From Acinetobacter sp. Ac_5812 (lineage in GTDB: Bacteria > Pseudomonadota > Gammaproteobacteria > Pseudomonadales > Moraxellaceae): 64,000 bases of DNA. Location: NCBI RefSeq assembly GCF_013072695.1, contig NZ_LXUK01000027.1, positions 124,001-188,000 on the forward strand, read 5' to 3'. The notes under the pieces are model-generated. The model saw only the letters and a list, made by a program, of their open reading frames with translations, did no database searches and was not told the origin of the DNA. Shown here piece by piece: positions 26,377 to 35,464 of this stretch; within the stretch, counting starts at the first letter, position 1; each line of letters starts with the position of its first letter. A program made the position numbers and the translations under genes.

Positions 26377-27207
26377 ATGGCAATAATTAAAAATATTGAT
26401 CTTGGTAGCCTAGAAAGTATTTGTAAAATTTTAGGTGATACAAATAATGGGATTTCAGGAACTGAAATTTCCAAATATCTGGCTGAAACAAATATCAAAG
26501 ATCCACAATTAAACTCTACAAAATGGAAGCGTTTGTATGATGCTCTTAGTATCAAGCAAAGTGAAGATCGCTGTTCCAACAATGTTCTAGCATTTATTAA
26601 ATATGTTCTACGCCCATCCCGACACATCCATAGAAAAGAATGGTTTAAAAACATAAGAACGGAACTAAATTATGTATTGTCATTTGAAGGCTTTGAACTA
26701 ACTGAAAGTGGTGATATTAGAGCAACAGATAGAGTAAAAACTTTTTCTGAAGCTGAAGAACGAGCTCAAAATTTAAGAAAAACATTATTAGACCGAAAAA
26801 TTCATTCTGACGTCCTTACTTTTTGCAAAGCGGAATTACTTGTCGATAATTATTTTCATGCTGTATTTGAAGCAACTAAAAGTATTGCAGAAAAAATTAG
26901 AATAGAAACTGACTTAACTACTGACGGTTCAGAATTAATAGATCATGCTTTTTCATATAAAGGTAAAATTCCTTATTTAGCATTAAATAACCTAACAACT
27001 GCCAGTCATGAAAGCGAGCAAAAAGGATTCATGAATTTATTAAAAGGGGTTTTTGGAACTTTTAGAAACACTACAGCACATGCTCCAAAAATAACATGGG
27101 AAATTAATGAACAAGATGCTCTTGATATTTTATCAATGATTTCTCTTATTCATCGAAAACTAGATAAAGCAGTAGAAGCTAAAAAAATATACGAAGGAAA
27201 TTCTTAA
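26377..27207 (+). CDS. TIGR02391 (Ymh-like) family protein
   Basis: A 276-aa protein of unknown function. The C-terminal 140 residues match the TIGR02391/Ymh family: LLDRKIHSDVLTFCKAELLV, DNYFHAVFEATKSIAEKIR, GFMNLLKGVFGTFRNTTAHA and EQDALDILSMISLIHRKLD. The FRNxxAHA motif resembles HEPN-like and abortive-infection proteins, which hints at a defence or RNase role; this is inference. The coding sequence is noticeably more AT-rich than metH beside it and is bracketed by hairpin repeats A/B and C, suggesting acquisition as a cassette. Confidence 0.8.
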   Translation: MAIIKNIDLGSLESICKILGDTNNGISGTEISKYLAETNIKDPQLNSTKWKRLYDALSIKQSEDRCSNNVLAFIKYVLRPSRHIHRKEWFKNIRTELNYVLSFEGFELTESGDIRATDRVKTFSEAEERAQNLRKTLLDRKIHSDVLTFCKAELLVDNYFHAVFEATKSIAEKIRIETDLTTDGSELIDHAFSYKGKIPYLALNNLTTASHESEQKGFMNLLKGVFGTFRNTTAHAPKITWEINEQDALDILSMISLIHRKLDKAVEAKKIYEGNS

Positions 27208-27243
27208 TCCTCCCCAACCCTCCTTTAAAAAGGAGGGAGCCGC
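27207..27243 (+). repeat. CCTCCC-type hairpin repeat, copy C
   Basis: AATCCTCCCCAA is followed by the stem CCCTCCTT-TAAA-AAGGAGGG, starting at the stop codon of the TIGR02391 gene. It has the same orientation as copy A and lies 57 bases from the DUF559 gene's stop. Confidence 0.7.
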
Positions 27244-27299
27244 GCGAATCCACGACATAGATCCAATTCACAGCAAAGCTTACCTCTTATAAAGCGGGA

Positions 27300-27668
27300 T
27301 TATAAGGGTTCTAACCTTTGCCGAACCACATAATAAATCTGCTCTACTACAACATCAAGCTCAGTCAAAATCTGATGATTACTAAATCTTAAAGTGATCA
27401 GCCCTAATTCACTTAAAGCATGATCACGATTTTGGTCGGCTCCCAACCCTATTTCGGTGTAATGCTGCCCACCATCACATTCAATTACTAAACTTACTGC
27501 GGGACAATAGAAATCCACAATAAAGTTTAGAATCGGTTTTTGTCGATAAAACTGTAATCCTAGTATCTGTTTACGTCTGACTTGTTGCCATAGCAATTGC
27601 TCAGCTTCTGTCATATGACTTCTTAAATTTCGGGAAGCCTGTTTTAGATTTTTATTGTAAGGTGACAT
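27300..27668 (-). CDS. DUF559 endonuclease-like protein
   Basis: A 122-aa DUF559 protein of the PD-(D/E)XK, Vsr-like nuclease fold. Diagnostic motifs are NLRSHMTEAEQLLWQQVRRKQ, FYRQKPILNFIVDFYCP (the catalytic Asp) and LVIECDGGQHY (the E-x-D/GGQH motif), followed by RDHALSELGLITLRFSN. All expected catalytic residues are present and length is normal. The biological role of the family is not established. It is transcribed toward repeat C. Confidence 0.85.
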   Translation of the reverse strand: MSPYNKNLKQASRNLRSHMTEAEQLLWQQVRRKQILGLQFYRQKPILNFIVDFYCPAVSLVIECDGGQHYTEIGLGADQNRDHALSELGLITLRFSNHQILTELDVVVEQIYYVVRQRLEPL

Positions 27669-27760
27669 CGAGTCCGTTCGTTCAGCTTTAGAATAGAATT
27701 AGCAAACAAAAGGCTTTTAAATCTCCAGCTTACAGATTCTATATAGTTTATCTTTCACAA

Positions 27761-28231
27761 TTAACAATCATCAAAGAACAACTTATATTTTAGAAGTTTT
27801 CCATTTTTAAAAACAAATTCTATTGAATCATTTCCACTTTCAGCCAGCCCACTATAAACAACATTCTTATTTTCAGCGTCCATCCACAATTCATATTTTT
27901 TGAATTGTTGCATAAAACTCTTTTGATCTATCCCACTACGAATCTTTTGTCCATGAAATACTAGCGCATTGTTCTGACTAAAATAAACCTCTTTAATGAC
28001 ACCCGTGTCTAAAAGTTTAAAACTGCCATAATCATATTCATCAGGGAAATAGCCACCGTTACATTCATCTGGTTTTCCTTTAACAACACTTTTCGGTTTA
28101 CCCAATGAACGTATAGGCACCTCCCAATTATTGTACGTTTTACCCTGAATCACAGGTTGAACAAATGGAGCTGCAAAGAGTGGCTGTGAAACCATACTCA
28201 TCAATGCTAAACCCAATATTATATTTTTCAT
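27761..28231 (-). CDS. hypothetical secreted protein
   Basis: A 156-aa protein starting MKNIILGLALMSMVSQPLFA, a clear signal peptide cleaved after LFAAP, so it is probably periplasmic. I chose this ATG over an upstream one that adds 26 unlikely residues. The mature part has two conserved-looking cysteines (DECNGGYFPDEYDYGSF and the C-terminal FFDDC) that could form a disulfide. I do not recognise a family. No partner gene is evident. Confidence 0.6.
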   Translation of the reverse strand: MKNIILGLALMSMVSQPLFAAPFVQPVIQGKTYNNWEVPIRSLGKPKSVVKGKPDECNGGYFPDEYDYGSFKLLDTGVIKEVYFSQNNALVFHGQKIRSGIDQKSFMQQFKKYELWMDAENKNVVYSGLAESGNDSIEFVFKNGKLLKYKLFFDDC

Positions 28232-28404
28232 TTTAGATATTCTGCAAAAACTAATCGGCTCAGTATAAATAAAATTTGAAGTAAATACGCCCCACAAGCG
28301 ACAATTCAACCAACAATATTATTTAATACGATGTTTAAACCTTACATCGGAAAAACATCACAATAATTTTAGGCCAATATCATTTCAATATAGGCTCTCT
28401 CCTA

Positions 28405-29688
28405 CTACAGCTCTTTATGCTTCTCTATCAAATCCTCAAGATTCTGATAAACATGCAACACCCGATCTTTATGCGTTCGTGCATGATCCAGACGCTGCTC
28501 AGGATCAACCAACAGCAAGGTGTGACCATCATCGATCAGACGATCAACCCCTTCCAAAAACATCCGTTTTCCGACATCATGAATTAGTGAAATCTGAGTT
28601 AAATCAATCACAATAGAACTTTTATCGACAGGCTCACATTGCAAGGTTCGTAATAACATTTCCGCTTCAGTAAATTTCAATACACCGCGAAGCACATACA
28701 CACTTAAAGAAGCATCTTTTCCAGTGCGATAATGACTCTGCACAATGGTTTGTGCAGAAGGTGTCCCTTCCATCAAATGCAAGCCCATATCACGGGAGAG
28801 CCGTTCCAAGATATCAATGCCACGTACACTATTGCCATGTTCATCGAGGCGAGGAGAAAAAGCGGCAATACTGACCTGACCTGGCAACACACCCAAGATT
28901 CCACCTGCGACGCCACTTTTGGCAGGAATACCCACCGTTGTGAGCCAATCCCCCGCGGCATCGTACATCCCACAGCTCATCATCACACTCAGGACTTGGC
29001 GTACTACAGCACGATTCAATAAGCGTTTTCCAGTTTTAGGATCTACCCCGCCATTAGCAAAAACACTGCCCATCCGTACCAGATCTTTGACCGTCACCAA
29101 GATCGCGCATTGGCGAATATAGCCGTTCACAATCTCTTCAGGATCGGATTCCAAAATCCCCACAGTTCTTAACATATAACCAATCGAGAGATTGCGATAA
29201 GCCGTTTTTACCTCAGATTCATATACCGCATGATCAAATTGCAGCTCACGTCCTGCCAGCTCACTCATAAATCGACGTAAAATTTCTGCGCCTGATACAC
29301 CTTCTTTGGCAGGAATGAGTGAATGCGTAGTAATTGCACCTGAGTTAATCATTGGATTTTTAGGACGGCGATCTTTCCCCAGTGAAATTTCATTAAATGC
29401 CTCACCCGAAGGCTCAACCCCAACTTTCTCTAATACAGCATCTATTCCAAGCTGTTGCAGCACATAGGCATACGTGAAGGGTTTAGACATCGACTGAATG
29501 GTGAATTCAATTTCATCATCCCCAACGGAATAGATTTCACCATCGACGGTCGACAAAGCCAGCGCCAAACGATCTGGATTGGCATTGGCTAACTCAGGAA
29601 TATAATCTGCGAGATGCCCACTGTTATCGATATCGCAGGCATCAATCACATGCGCCAAATAATCAGGAAGTGGAGTTTTCATGGTCAT
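28405..29688 (-). CDS. glsA: glutaminase A with C-terminal STAS domain
   Basis: A serine-dependent glutaminase that hydrolyses glutamine to glutamate and ammonia. The catalytic Ser66-Lys69 pair is in SMSKPF; PMINSGAITT and GVAGGILGVLPGQVSIAAFS are family motifs. Bacterial glutaminases are usually about 310 aa. This one is 427 because a STAS domain (about residues 325-427, SSIVIDLTQISLIHDVGKRM) is fused at the C-terminus. That domain type senses nucleotides or binds partners in sulfate transporters and anti-sigma antagonists, so it may regulate activity. ATG codons at residues 1 and 3 are both possible. Confidence 0.92.
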   Translation of the reverse strand: MTMKTPLPDYLAHVIDACDIDNSGHLADYIPELANANPDRLALALSTVDGEIYSVGDDEIEFTIQSMSKPFTYAYVLQQLGIDAVLEKVGVEPSGEAFNEISLGKDRRPKNPMINSGAITTHSLIPAKEGVSGAEILRRFMSELAGRELQFDHAVYESEVKTAYRNLSIGYMLRTVGILESDPEEIVNGYIRQCAILVTVKDLVRMGSVFANGGVDPKTGKRLLNRAVVRQVLSVMMSCGMYDAAGDWLTTVGIPAKSGVAGGILGVLPGQVSIAAFSPRLDEHGNSVRGIDILERLSRDMGLHLMEGTPSAQTIVQSHYRTGKDASLSVYVLRGVLKFTEAEMLLRTLQCEPVDKSSIVIDLTQISLIHDVGKRMFLEGVDRLIDDGHTLLLVDPEQRLDHARTHKDRVLHVYQNLEDLIEKHKEL

Positions 29689-29798
29689 CTAGCCTTTAAA
29701 TGTTTCAAGTTTTAATTTGGATAAGCGTTTATAGTACAGAGGACTGATCATATTAAAATTATAGCTTTTGTAATGATTTTATGAGCTTACATACACAA

Positions 29799-30281
29799 CT
29801 AACTCAGACGTTCTACAAATAATATTCCATCCAAATGATCCACCTCATGCTGAACAATCCGTGCTGGAAAACCCTCAAAAGCGGTTTCAACCACTTCACC
29901 TTGTAAAGTGTAATAACGTACTTTGATTGCTTGCGCCCGTTCAACCTGCCCACGCTCATCTGGCACACTTAAGCAACCTTCCTCGCCCAAACAAGATTCT
30001 TGAGAAAATGCCAAAATCTCAGGATTGACCATCACCACCGCATCCATTTCAGGCGCATCGGGATAGCGTGGATTGGGACGAGATGCCACAATAATTAATC
30101 GCTTAGAAATATAAACTTGTGGTGCCGCAATCCCAACCCCATTGCGCTCCAGCATGGTCGCATGCATCGCAGATGCCAGTTGCAATAGCCACTCACTGTT
30201 AAATTCCCCGTTCGCGACAGCAGCCGCTTTAATTTTTAAAACTTCTTCACCACGTTGTGCTACTGGTAGAACTACACTCAT
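29799..30281 (-). CDS. def: peptide deformylase
   Basis: Removes the formyl group from the initiator methionine of new proteins, using a bound iron. The three motifs are complete: GVGIAAPQ (48-55), EEGCLSVP with metal ligand C103, and QHEVDHLDG with H145, E146 and H149. At 160 aa it has the usual core length. It is not next to fmt, so it is likely one of several deformylase paralogues, as commonly found in Acinetobacter; it may not be the housekeeping copy. Confidence 0.93.
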   Translation of the reverse strand: MSVVLPVAQRGEEVLKIKAAAVANGEFNSEWLLQLASAMHATMLERNGVGIAAPQVYISKRLIIVASRPNPRYPDAPEMDAVVMVNPEILAFSQESCLGEEGCLSVPDERGQVERAQAIKVRYYTLQGEVVETAFEGFPARIVQHEVDHLDGILFVERLS

Positions 30282-30401
30282 CCCACGCCCTTATAATTGT
30301 TTTGACCAAATAGTGAATATTATCGTATTGGATATTTTATCGCGTTACCATAATTTTCATTTAAGAATCTTGTCATAATATATTCGCGATAAAAATAACG
30401 C

Positions 30402-30617
30402 ATGGCAAAGCACATGAATGCAACCCAACTATTTCTAGGTGTCATCTTTAGCTCAATTGGCTTAGGCTATTTTATGTATGGCAAAAAGCAAAAAATGACC
30501 GTGCCTTTGGTCTGTGGTTTGGTCTTGATGCTCTTCACCTACTTTATTGATAGCACCACCATGATCAGTATCATTGGGGTGGTCCTTTCGATTGTTCCCT
30601 ATTTCCTGCGCTTCTAA
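30402..30617 (+). CDS. small membrane protein, hypothetical
   Basis: A 71-aa protein with two or three transmembrane spans (LFLGVIFSSIGLGYFMYG, VPLVCGLVLMLFTYFI, TMISIIGVVLSIVPYFLRF). The start may instead be the ATG four codons in (MNATQLF). No strong ribosome site is seen for either. I cannot assign a function. A hairpin follows the stop directly. Confidence 0.6.
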   Translation: MAKHMNATQLFLGVIFSSIGLGYFMYGKKQKMTVPLVCGLVLMLFTYFIDSTTMISIIGVVLSIVPYFLRF

Positions 30618-30620
30618 AAC

Positions 30621-30650
30621 AAAAAAAACTCCCCAAATGGAGAGCTTTCT
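30621..30650. terminator. terminator between convergent genes
   Basis: Stem CTCCCC / GGAGAG (one wobble) with an AAAT loop and an A-run on the plus-strand left side, so TTTTTTTT follows it on the minus strand. It should terminate the DUF2505 gene and perhaps the small membrane protein as well. Confidence 0.7.
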
Positions 30651-30662
30651 TTTCTGCGAAAA

Positions 30663-31154
30663 TTAAAGGTGTTTCTTTAATTCATCGGCTACGATCTCGA
30701 TTTCAAGCGTGCTGAATTTACGAATTTCACCTTCTGCATGCTTCTCTAACATCCCACCAATCAATGGCACTTTAACTTTAACAGTCCATGTTAAAGAGAT
30801 ATTCACCTTCTCACTATCACCCGTCACACTGCGCTCGCCCTTCGCTTCCAAAGGTAGATTTGCACCCAATTCAACCGTAGAGGTTAAGTTTTTCAAATGC
30901 GTCACATCAGCACGTTTTAAGCGGAATGCATTCTTTAATAATTTTTTTGCCACCTCTGGAATATTGACATCCAGATTATATTCACGGCGTAAGGTATAAA
31001 TATCACCATTAATATTCGATTCGATAATTTCCAAGTTCTCACCCGGAATACGTTTACATACTGCTTCATGCAATGAAGTATCCGCCACCAGTCTTGAAAA
31101 GTCTTCAATTGAAACACCATGAATTGTTTCATTAACCGTAAATTGATGTGCCAT
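30663..31154 (-). CDS. DUF2505 family protein
   Basis: A 163-aa protein of the DUF2505 family (START/SRPBCC-like fold), function unknown. I start at MAHQFTVNETIHGVSIEDF, where the domain begins; a 15-codon upstream extension is also open. The domain spans the whole protein, with NISLTWTVKVKVPLIGGMLE near the C-terminal helix, a hallmark of the family. It has no signal peptide and is likely a cytoplasmic ligand-binding protein. Confidence 0.82.
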   Translation of the reverse strand: MAHQFTVNETIHGVSIEDFSRLVADTSLHEAVCKRIPGENLEIIESNINGDIYTLRREYNLDVNIPEVAKKLLKNAFRLKRADVTHLKNLTSTVELGANLPLEAKGERSVTGDSEKVNISLTWTVKVKVPLIGGMLEKHAEGEIRKFSTLEIEIVADELKKHL

Positions 31155-31261
31155 TTTTAAATGTCCATTTCGTTTTATTAGGATTTCATCATTGCACAAA
31201 AGTATAGCATTCTCATTTGCATCTCTAAATCTGATCAGATAAAAAAGGATGACTGCATGGA

Positions 31262-31552
31262 TTAGTTATTTTTATTGTAATGATGTCGTATACCTAATTT
31301 GACCGTAACCCGTTCCATACTGCTGATATAAAGATAATGATCGCCATATTCAATTACTGCATAAAAATGTTCTGCTCCATCATCCAACCCTGTCGCTGAC
31401 CACGTGGTGCCTTGCGGAAACTCATCTAACCATGCCGCTTTGTAGAAATCTGAAACCGAATCAAAATCCAAATAAAACGCTGGATCAGCCATAATTTTGG
31501 CTGCCATCTGGTCAAATTTTTGTTGTTTAAATGCCTCTAAACTGAATAACAC
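31262..31552 (-). CDS. hypothetical protein
   Basis: A 96-aa soluble protein (FSLEAFKQQKFDQMAAKIMA ... GLDDGAEHFYAVIEYGDHYL). It has a mixed, non-repetitive composition, consistent with a real gene. No family is recognised and the ribosome site is weak. It is transcribed ahead of the DUF2505 gene in the same direction but about 110 bases away. Confidence 0.55.
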   Translation of the reverse strand: MLFSLEAFKQQKFDQMAAKIMADPAFYLDFDSVSDFYKAAWLDEFPQGTTWSATGLDDGAEHFYAVIEYGDHYLYISSMERVTVKLGIRHHYNKNN

Positions 31553-31788
31553 AAAGCGTCCTTCTGATTTAAATCGTGCTTAAATTTCATTGTTGACTCT
31601 CAACTGAATTACAAAAATACAGTGATTTTCTTATACCGCTATTTTGCTGCGGAATACGCTGTTTTTCTACATTATTTTCAGTTTTATCATATATTTTTAA
31701 GCCGTGCTGATTTGCTAGCACAGGCTCAATATGTTATCACCTTGTTATGTTTTCTATTTTTTACAACGATAAACTATAAGGAGTAAAT

Positions 31789-32229
31789 ATGTCTTATCAA
31801 AATATTTTAGTTCCTGTTGATGACTCTCCAATTTCCTATGCCGCAGTCGAACATGCGCTTTCTTTAGCAAAACTCTCTGGGGCAAAGGTCACCATTCTCA
31901 GTGTGGTTGCGGTTGACCCATTTATCGGTGTGGATTTTTATCAAGTTGCCCCTGCGGTGACCGATTATTTTATGCAAGCCGAGGCACAAGCCAAAACACA
32001 ACTACAAGACATTTCTCAATCCTTTGTCCGTGATGGCATTCAGGTGAATACCAAAATTCATCATGGCTCAGCCAGTGAAGGGATTATCTTTGTTGCAGAT
32101 GAAGTCGGTGCTGATCTGATTATTATGGGTTCACATGGCCGCACAGGCGTAAAACGTTTATTGTTGGGTAGTGTGGCGCGTGCTGTTTTAACAGAATCAC
32201 ATACTCCAGTGCTGATTGTGAAGCAATAA
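31789..32229 (+). CDS. universal stress protein UspA family
   Basis: A 146-aa single Usp domain. The ATP-binding motif is GSHGRTGVKRLLLGSVARAV (G-2x-G-9x-G-S/T), so it should bind ATP, unlike E. coli UspA itself. The N-terminus YQNILVPVDDSPISYAAVEH is typical. An excellent ribosome site (AAGGAG, five bases before the ATG) and a strong terminator bracket it; it is monocistronic. Confidence 0.93.
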   Translation: MSYQNILVPVDDSPISYAAVEHALSLAKLSGAKVTILSVVAVDPFIGVDFYQVAPAVTDYFMQAEAQAKTQLQDISQSFVRDGIQVNTKIHHGSASEGIIFVADEVGADLIIMGSHGRTGVKRLLLGSVARAVLTESHTPVLIVKQ

Positions 32230-32243
32230 CTGTTTGCTTGAAC

Positions 32244-32279
32244 TAAAAAACCTTGTGTCTCGATACAAGGTTTTTTTTA
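32244..32279 (+). terminator. terminator after uspA
   Basis: Stem CCTTGT / ACAAGG with an 8-base loop, preceded by six A and followed by eight T. This is a classic intrinsic terminator. Confidence 0.9.
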
Positions 32280-32491
32280 TTGCCTCAAAGTTAGGGAAAT
32301 GACCGTTCCACCCCCCATATTGATCATTTTCAACCCTATTCCAGCCGTGTAAAAGATGCTTCACTAGCAATTGGACATTTATTTTCAAGTCAAAATAGTG
32401 AGTCGAATCAGCTTACTATCGCCAGAAAAAATGACCGTCAATAAAAACAGCATGTTTAAGAATAAGACACGGTTTTACAAGGATGATCAAT

Positions 32492-33733
32492 ATGAAACTC
32501 AACCCAATGGTGATTGGCCTCTGTGGGATATGTATCAGTACATTAAACCACGCAGCAGCACTGGATCAATCGGGACAATCCATTCTCCCTTTTCTAGAAA
32601 ATGGCAATTATGTCGAGGTCAATGCCACAGCTGTTGATGCTGATATTTCAGGAAAAATTCGTAATCGTCCAGAACTGGTCAATGATCCGCAGAATCTTAA
32701 CTCAGGCAATATGGGCAATAGCTTTCAATATTATAGTGCCGCGCTCAAACTTCAACTGACTGATCGAATCAGCTTTGGTCTGCTCTATGACCAACCTTTT
32801 GGTGCTGATATTACCTATCCGATGCAGTCCAACAATACTTTTTCGGACAATGAATTTACCCAGCAAGGCACATCGGTCAATGTTGATACTGAAAGCATTA
32901 GCATGATTTTAGGTGTGAGTCCGTTTAGCAACTTTCAACTCTATGGCGGAGCTGTCTATCAATCGGTCAAAGGTGATGTCGCGCTGCGTGGTAATTCATA
33001 CAGTGAAGCCTTTAATGGCTATGATGCCAAATTTAAACAGGATCATGCGGTCGGTTGGCTGGCTGGCCTGAGCTATCAAATCCCAGATATTGCCTTAAAA
33101 GCCGCTGTGACCTATCGCTCCAAGATTGACCACGATATGCAGGTGACTGAGACCATGTTTGGTCAACCTTTGCAAGTCACTACGCCAAGTAAAACCAGAA
33201 TTTCAACACCACAATCGGTGAATGTTGATTTTCAAACGGGTGTGTATAAAGACACCCTGCTCTATACCAATCTACGTTGGGTCAACTGGAAAGATTTTCA
33301 TATTCGACCGACTCAATTTGGCGCAGTTACGGAGTATCTGACAGGTTTGATCAGCGAAGGAAGCTATACGGGTGGTTTTGATCTGGATAGCTACCAAAAG
33401 GATCAGTGGACGGTCAATGTCGGACTTGGACATCAGTTTACTGAAAAATGGAGTGCATCAACTGAAGTCAGTTGGGACTCGGGTACAGGCGACCCTGCAT
33501 CCACGTTGAATCCAACCAAAGGGTCTTGGGGTATTGGTCTAGGCGCTCAGTTTAATCCTGCCCCGAACTATTTTATTGCGGCTGGAGTTAAATACTTCTG
33601 GTTAGGTGATGTGGTTGCCGAAGACGGTACCTATTACATTCCTGTACCAGGGATTAAACCGATTGCTGAACAGGCCGATTTTAAAGATAACAGTGCAATC
33701 GCTTATGGTTTGAAAATAGGCTATCACTTTTAA
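32492..33733 (+). CDS. FadL/OmpP1/TodX-type outer-membrane channel
   Basis: A 413-aa outer-membrane beta-barrel of the FadL family, which takes up long-chain fatty acids and other hydrophobic molecules. The signal peptide is MKLNPMVIGLCGICISTLNH with cleavage near AAA-LDQ. The FadL N-terminal plug region follows, then alternating strands ending in the aromatic YGLKIGYHF. AAGGA lies eight bases before the chosen ATG; an ATG three codons upstream overlaps that ribosome site. It lies next to a cluster encoding lipid-type enzymes (34301-39908) and may supply its substrate. Confidence 0.9.
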   Translation: MKLNPMVIGLCGICISTLNHAAALDQSGQSILPFLENGNYVEVNATAVDADISGKIRNRPELVNDPQNLNSGNMGNSFQYYSAALKLQLTDRISFGLLYDQPFGADITYPMQSNNTFSDNEFTQQGTSVNVDTESISMILGVSPFSNFQLYGGAVYQSVKGDVALRGNSYSEAFNGYDAKFKQDHAVGWLAGLSYQIPDIALKAAVTYRSKIDHDMQVTETMFGQPLQVTTPSKTRISTPQSVNVDFQTGVYKDTLLYTNLRWVNWKDFHIRPTQFGAVTEYLTGLISEGSYTGGFDLDSYQKDQWTVNVGLGHQFTEKWSASTEVSWDSGTGDPASTLNPTKGSWGIGLGAQFNPAPNYFIAAGVKYFWLGDVVAEDGTYYIPVPGIKPIAEQADFKDNSAIAYGLKIGYHF

Positions 33734-33749
33734 TCACGACATCTCATCA

Positions 33750-33802
33750 AGCCAAATAGGAACAGATCTGCTTCTGGTCTTGCTCCTACTTGGCTATTTT
33801 CT
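33750..33802 (+). terminator. terminator-like hairpin after the FadL-type gene
   Basis: Imperfect inverted repeat AGCCAA-A-TAGGA / TCCTA-C-TTGGCT enclosing a 24-base loop, followed by ATTTTC, 17 bases past the stop. Confidence 0.6.
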
Positions 33803-33878
33803 GGCTTTCAATCAACGGATTAGCTTAGAATCTCAAAGCATTATTTTAATAATGAATGTCATCTCTAGGAAAAATCCA

Positions 33879-34247
33879 ATGAAAAAAAACGCTCTTGTCT
33901 TTTCAATATTTATATCTAGCTTAGTTTTTCCTTTTACCACTTATGCCAATCCGACTGATCCCAAAGAAAGTATGGATATTTTTATGGGCACCTTAACGAT
34001 AAAGGATAACAAAGCCATTTTAACGCGATGCGATATTGCACAGAATGAATATGTGTTGAAAGATGCGGACTGGTCTAAGGAAAAGGCGGTTTCAGGCTTT
34101 CTATCTAAAGCCACGACACTCAAACAGCCGATTTATGCAGAAGTGATTGCAGCATATAAAAGCGAAAAGGATACCAATGTTTTACTGGTCGAGTCCATTG
34201 ACAATCTGACTGAAGCAAAAAGCTGCCATTTGAGTGATTTATTTTAA
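33879..34247 (+). CDS. hypothetical secreted protein
   Basis: A 122-aa protein with a signal peptide (MKKNALVFSIFISSLVFPFT, cleaved after TYA). I prefer this ATG, preceded by AGGA, to one 33 codons upstream that crosses the hairpin after the FadL gene. Two cysteines, in LTRCDIAQ and KSCHLS, could pair. The mature domain does not match a family I know. Confidence 0.6.
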   Translation: MKKNALVFSIFISSLVFPFTTYANPTDPKESMDIFMGTLTIKDNKAILTRCDIAQNEYVLKDADWSKEKAVSGFLSKATTLKQPIYAEVIAAYKSEKDTNVLLVESIDNLTEAKSCHLSDLF

Positions 34248-34300
34248 GGCTCAAAATACGCGGCAGACTTTTAGATCAAATATTGGTAATCGCAATACCG

Positions 34301-35464
34301 TTATTCACTAAACGTTTGCCATGTCTCAAAAGCATGTTTGCGATACAGCTTTAGCTCAGAGAACTGAGGGATAATCGCTTCACTTTGTGTGGGTCTTAAA
34401 AATACAAAATCATCGACCTGAATATCACAATCCTTAGGTACATTGACCAATTCCTGATTACTGCTACGCCCGTACAATACGTGGGTATGTGCTTGATCAG
34501 GATAGACATAATTAGCCAGCCAATAGCCACCATAAATAAACAGCGCCTTACATCTATGTGGCAATTTATCCAATAAAGACATTGAAGGAAGCTGAGTAAA
34601 TGACAATATTTTTAACACAGGCGCTGCGATCCAGAATGCAGGTTGTAATACCCTTAAAAAATCACTGTCAAAATCACTAGGCTTTAACAACATTGAACCA
34701 AAAGACAAGTCATTACAGACACTTTCAGTCGTATGAAAGCTAAAGGTTGGACTACCACCACCATTAAAGCAAAGCTCATCACGCCATAGCATTGAGAACT
34801 GTTTTTGAATCAGCTTTTGGTAATCGGCATAAGTCTGTTGCGAGCTTCGATAAGCCAATTCAGGCTTTTTAATGATGGCTGGGATTTTAGTGACATGCGC
34901 ATCATAGCCCATCAAACCAGAGAGTTTTAAATACTGTGGATACTGCTGAATCAGCTTTAAGATTTCGGTCAGCTGTTGTGTCGATTGTACCCCACCACGA
35001 TGTAAGCCCACATCAATTTCAATATTCACATCTAAGCACAGAGAATAGAGCTGAGCGATCTCGAGATATTGCTGTAAGCGTTGCTTGCTATCAATCAGCC
35101 ACTGAATTTTAGCATTCGACCATTCTGTATGCTGTTCAAAAAAATGGCGTACTACTTGAGCGGGCATCGGCTTACCCAACAAGATATCGGCTTCAGCAAA
35201 ATTTTCTAAGATTGAAATGATATGTGGTTGATGGAACACCATAAAGCGTTGTGTATTGATCTGTTCAGATAACAGTTTGAGTAAATCTAAACTCGCTAAA
35301 GACTTTACCACCAAGCGTGCTTTTAAGTGTTTGGCATGAGCAAGACGAATTTGAACATGCTGGATATTTTGTGTTAACGCTGCTTCATCGATAATGAGTT
35401 GCGGAGTCGCAATCCCCTGTTTTTTCAGATCGAGATTGAGTTGTTTAAAATAATGATCCAACAT
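34301..35464 (-). CDS. DSD1-type PLP enzyme (alanine-racemase-like barrel)
   Basis: A 387-aa fold-type III PLP enzyme of the D-serine dehydratase/D-threonine aldolase group. The PLP lysine is in RLVVKSLAS (about residue 54), placed after IDEAALTQNIQ. The barrel continues with DVNIEIDVGLHRGGV and ends in the metal-binding-like C-terminal domain (AHTHVLYGRSS). Its substrate is unknown. It lies beside an ALO-type oxidoreductase and a ceramidase, so cleavage of an amino-alcohol or sphingoid-type substrate is conceivable. Transcribed on the same strand as those two genes, 246 bases downstream. Confidence 0.8.
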   Translation of the reverse strand: MLDHYFKQLNLDLKKQGIATPQLIIDEAALTQNIQHVQIRLAHAKHLKARLVVKSLASLDLLKLLSEQINTQRFMVFHQPHIISILENFAEADILLGKPMPAQVVRHFFEQHTEWSNAKIQWLIDSKQRLQQYLEIAQLYSLCLDVNIEIDVGLHRGGVQSTQQLTEILKLIQQYPQYLKLSGLMGYDAHVTKIPAIIKKPELAYRSSQQTYADYQKLIQKQFSMLWRDELCFNGGGSPTFSFHTTESVCNDLSFGSMLLKPSDFDSDFLRVLQPAFWIAAPVLKILSFTQLPSMSLLDKLPHRCKALFIYGGYWLANYVYPDQAHTHVLYGRSSNQELVNVPKDCDIQVDDFVFLRPTQSEAIIPQFSELKLYRKHAFETWQTFSE

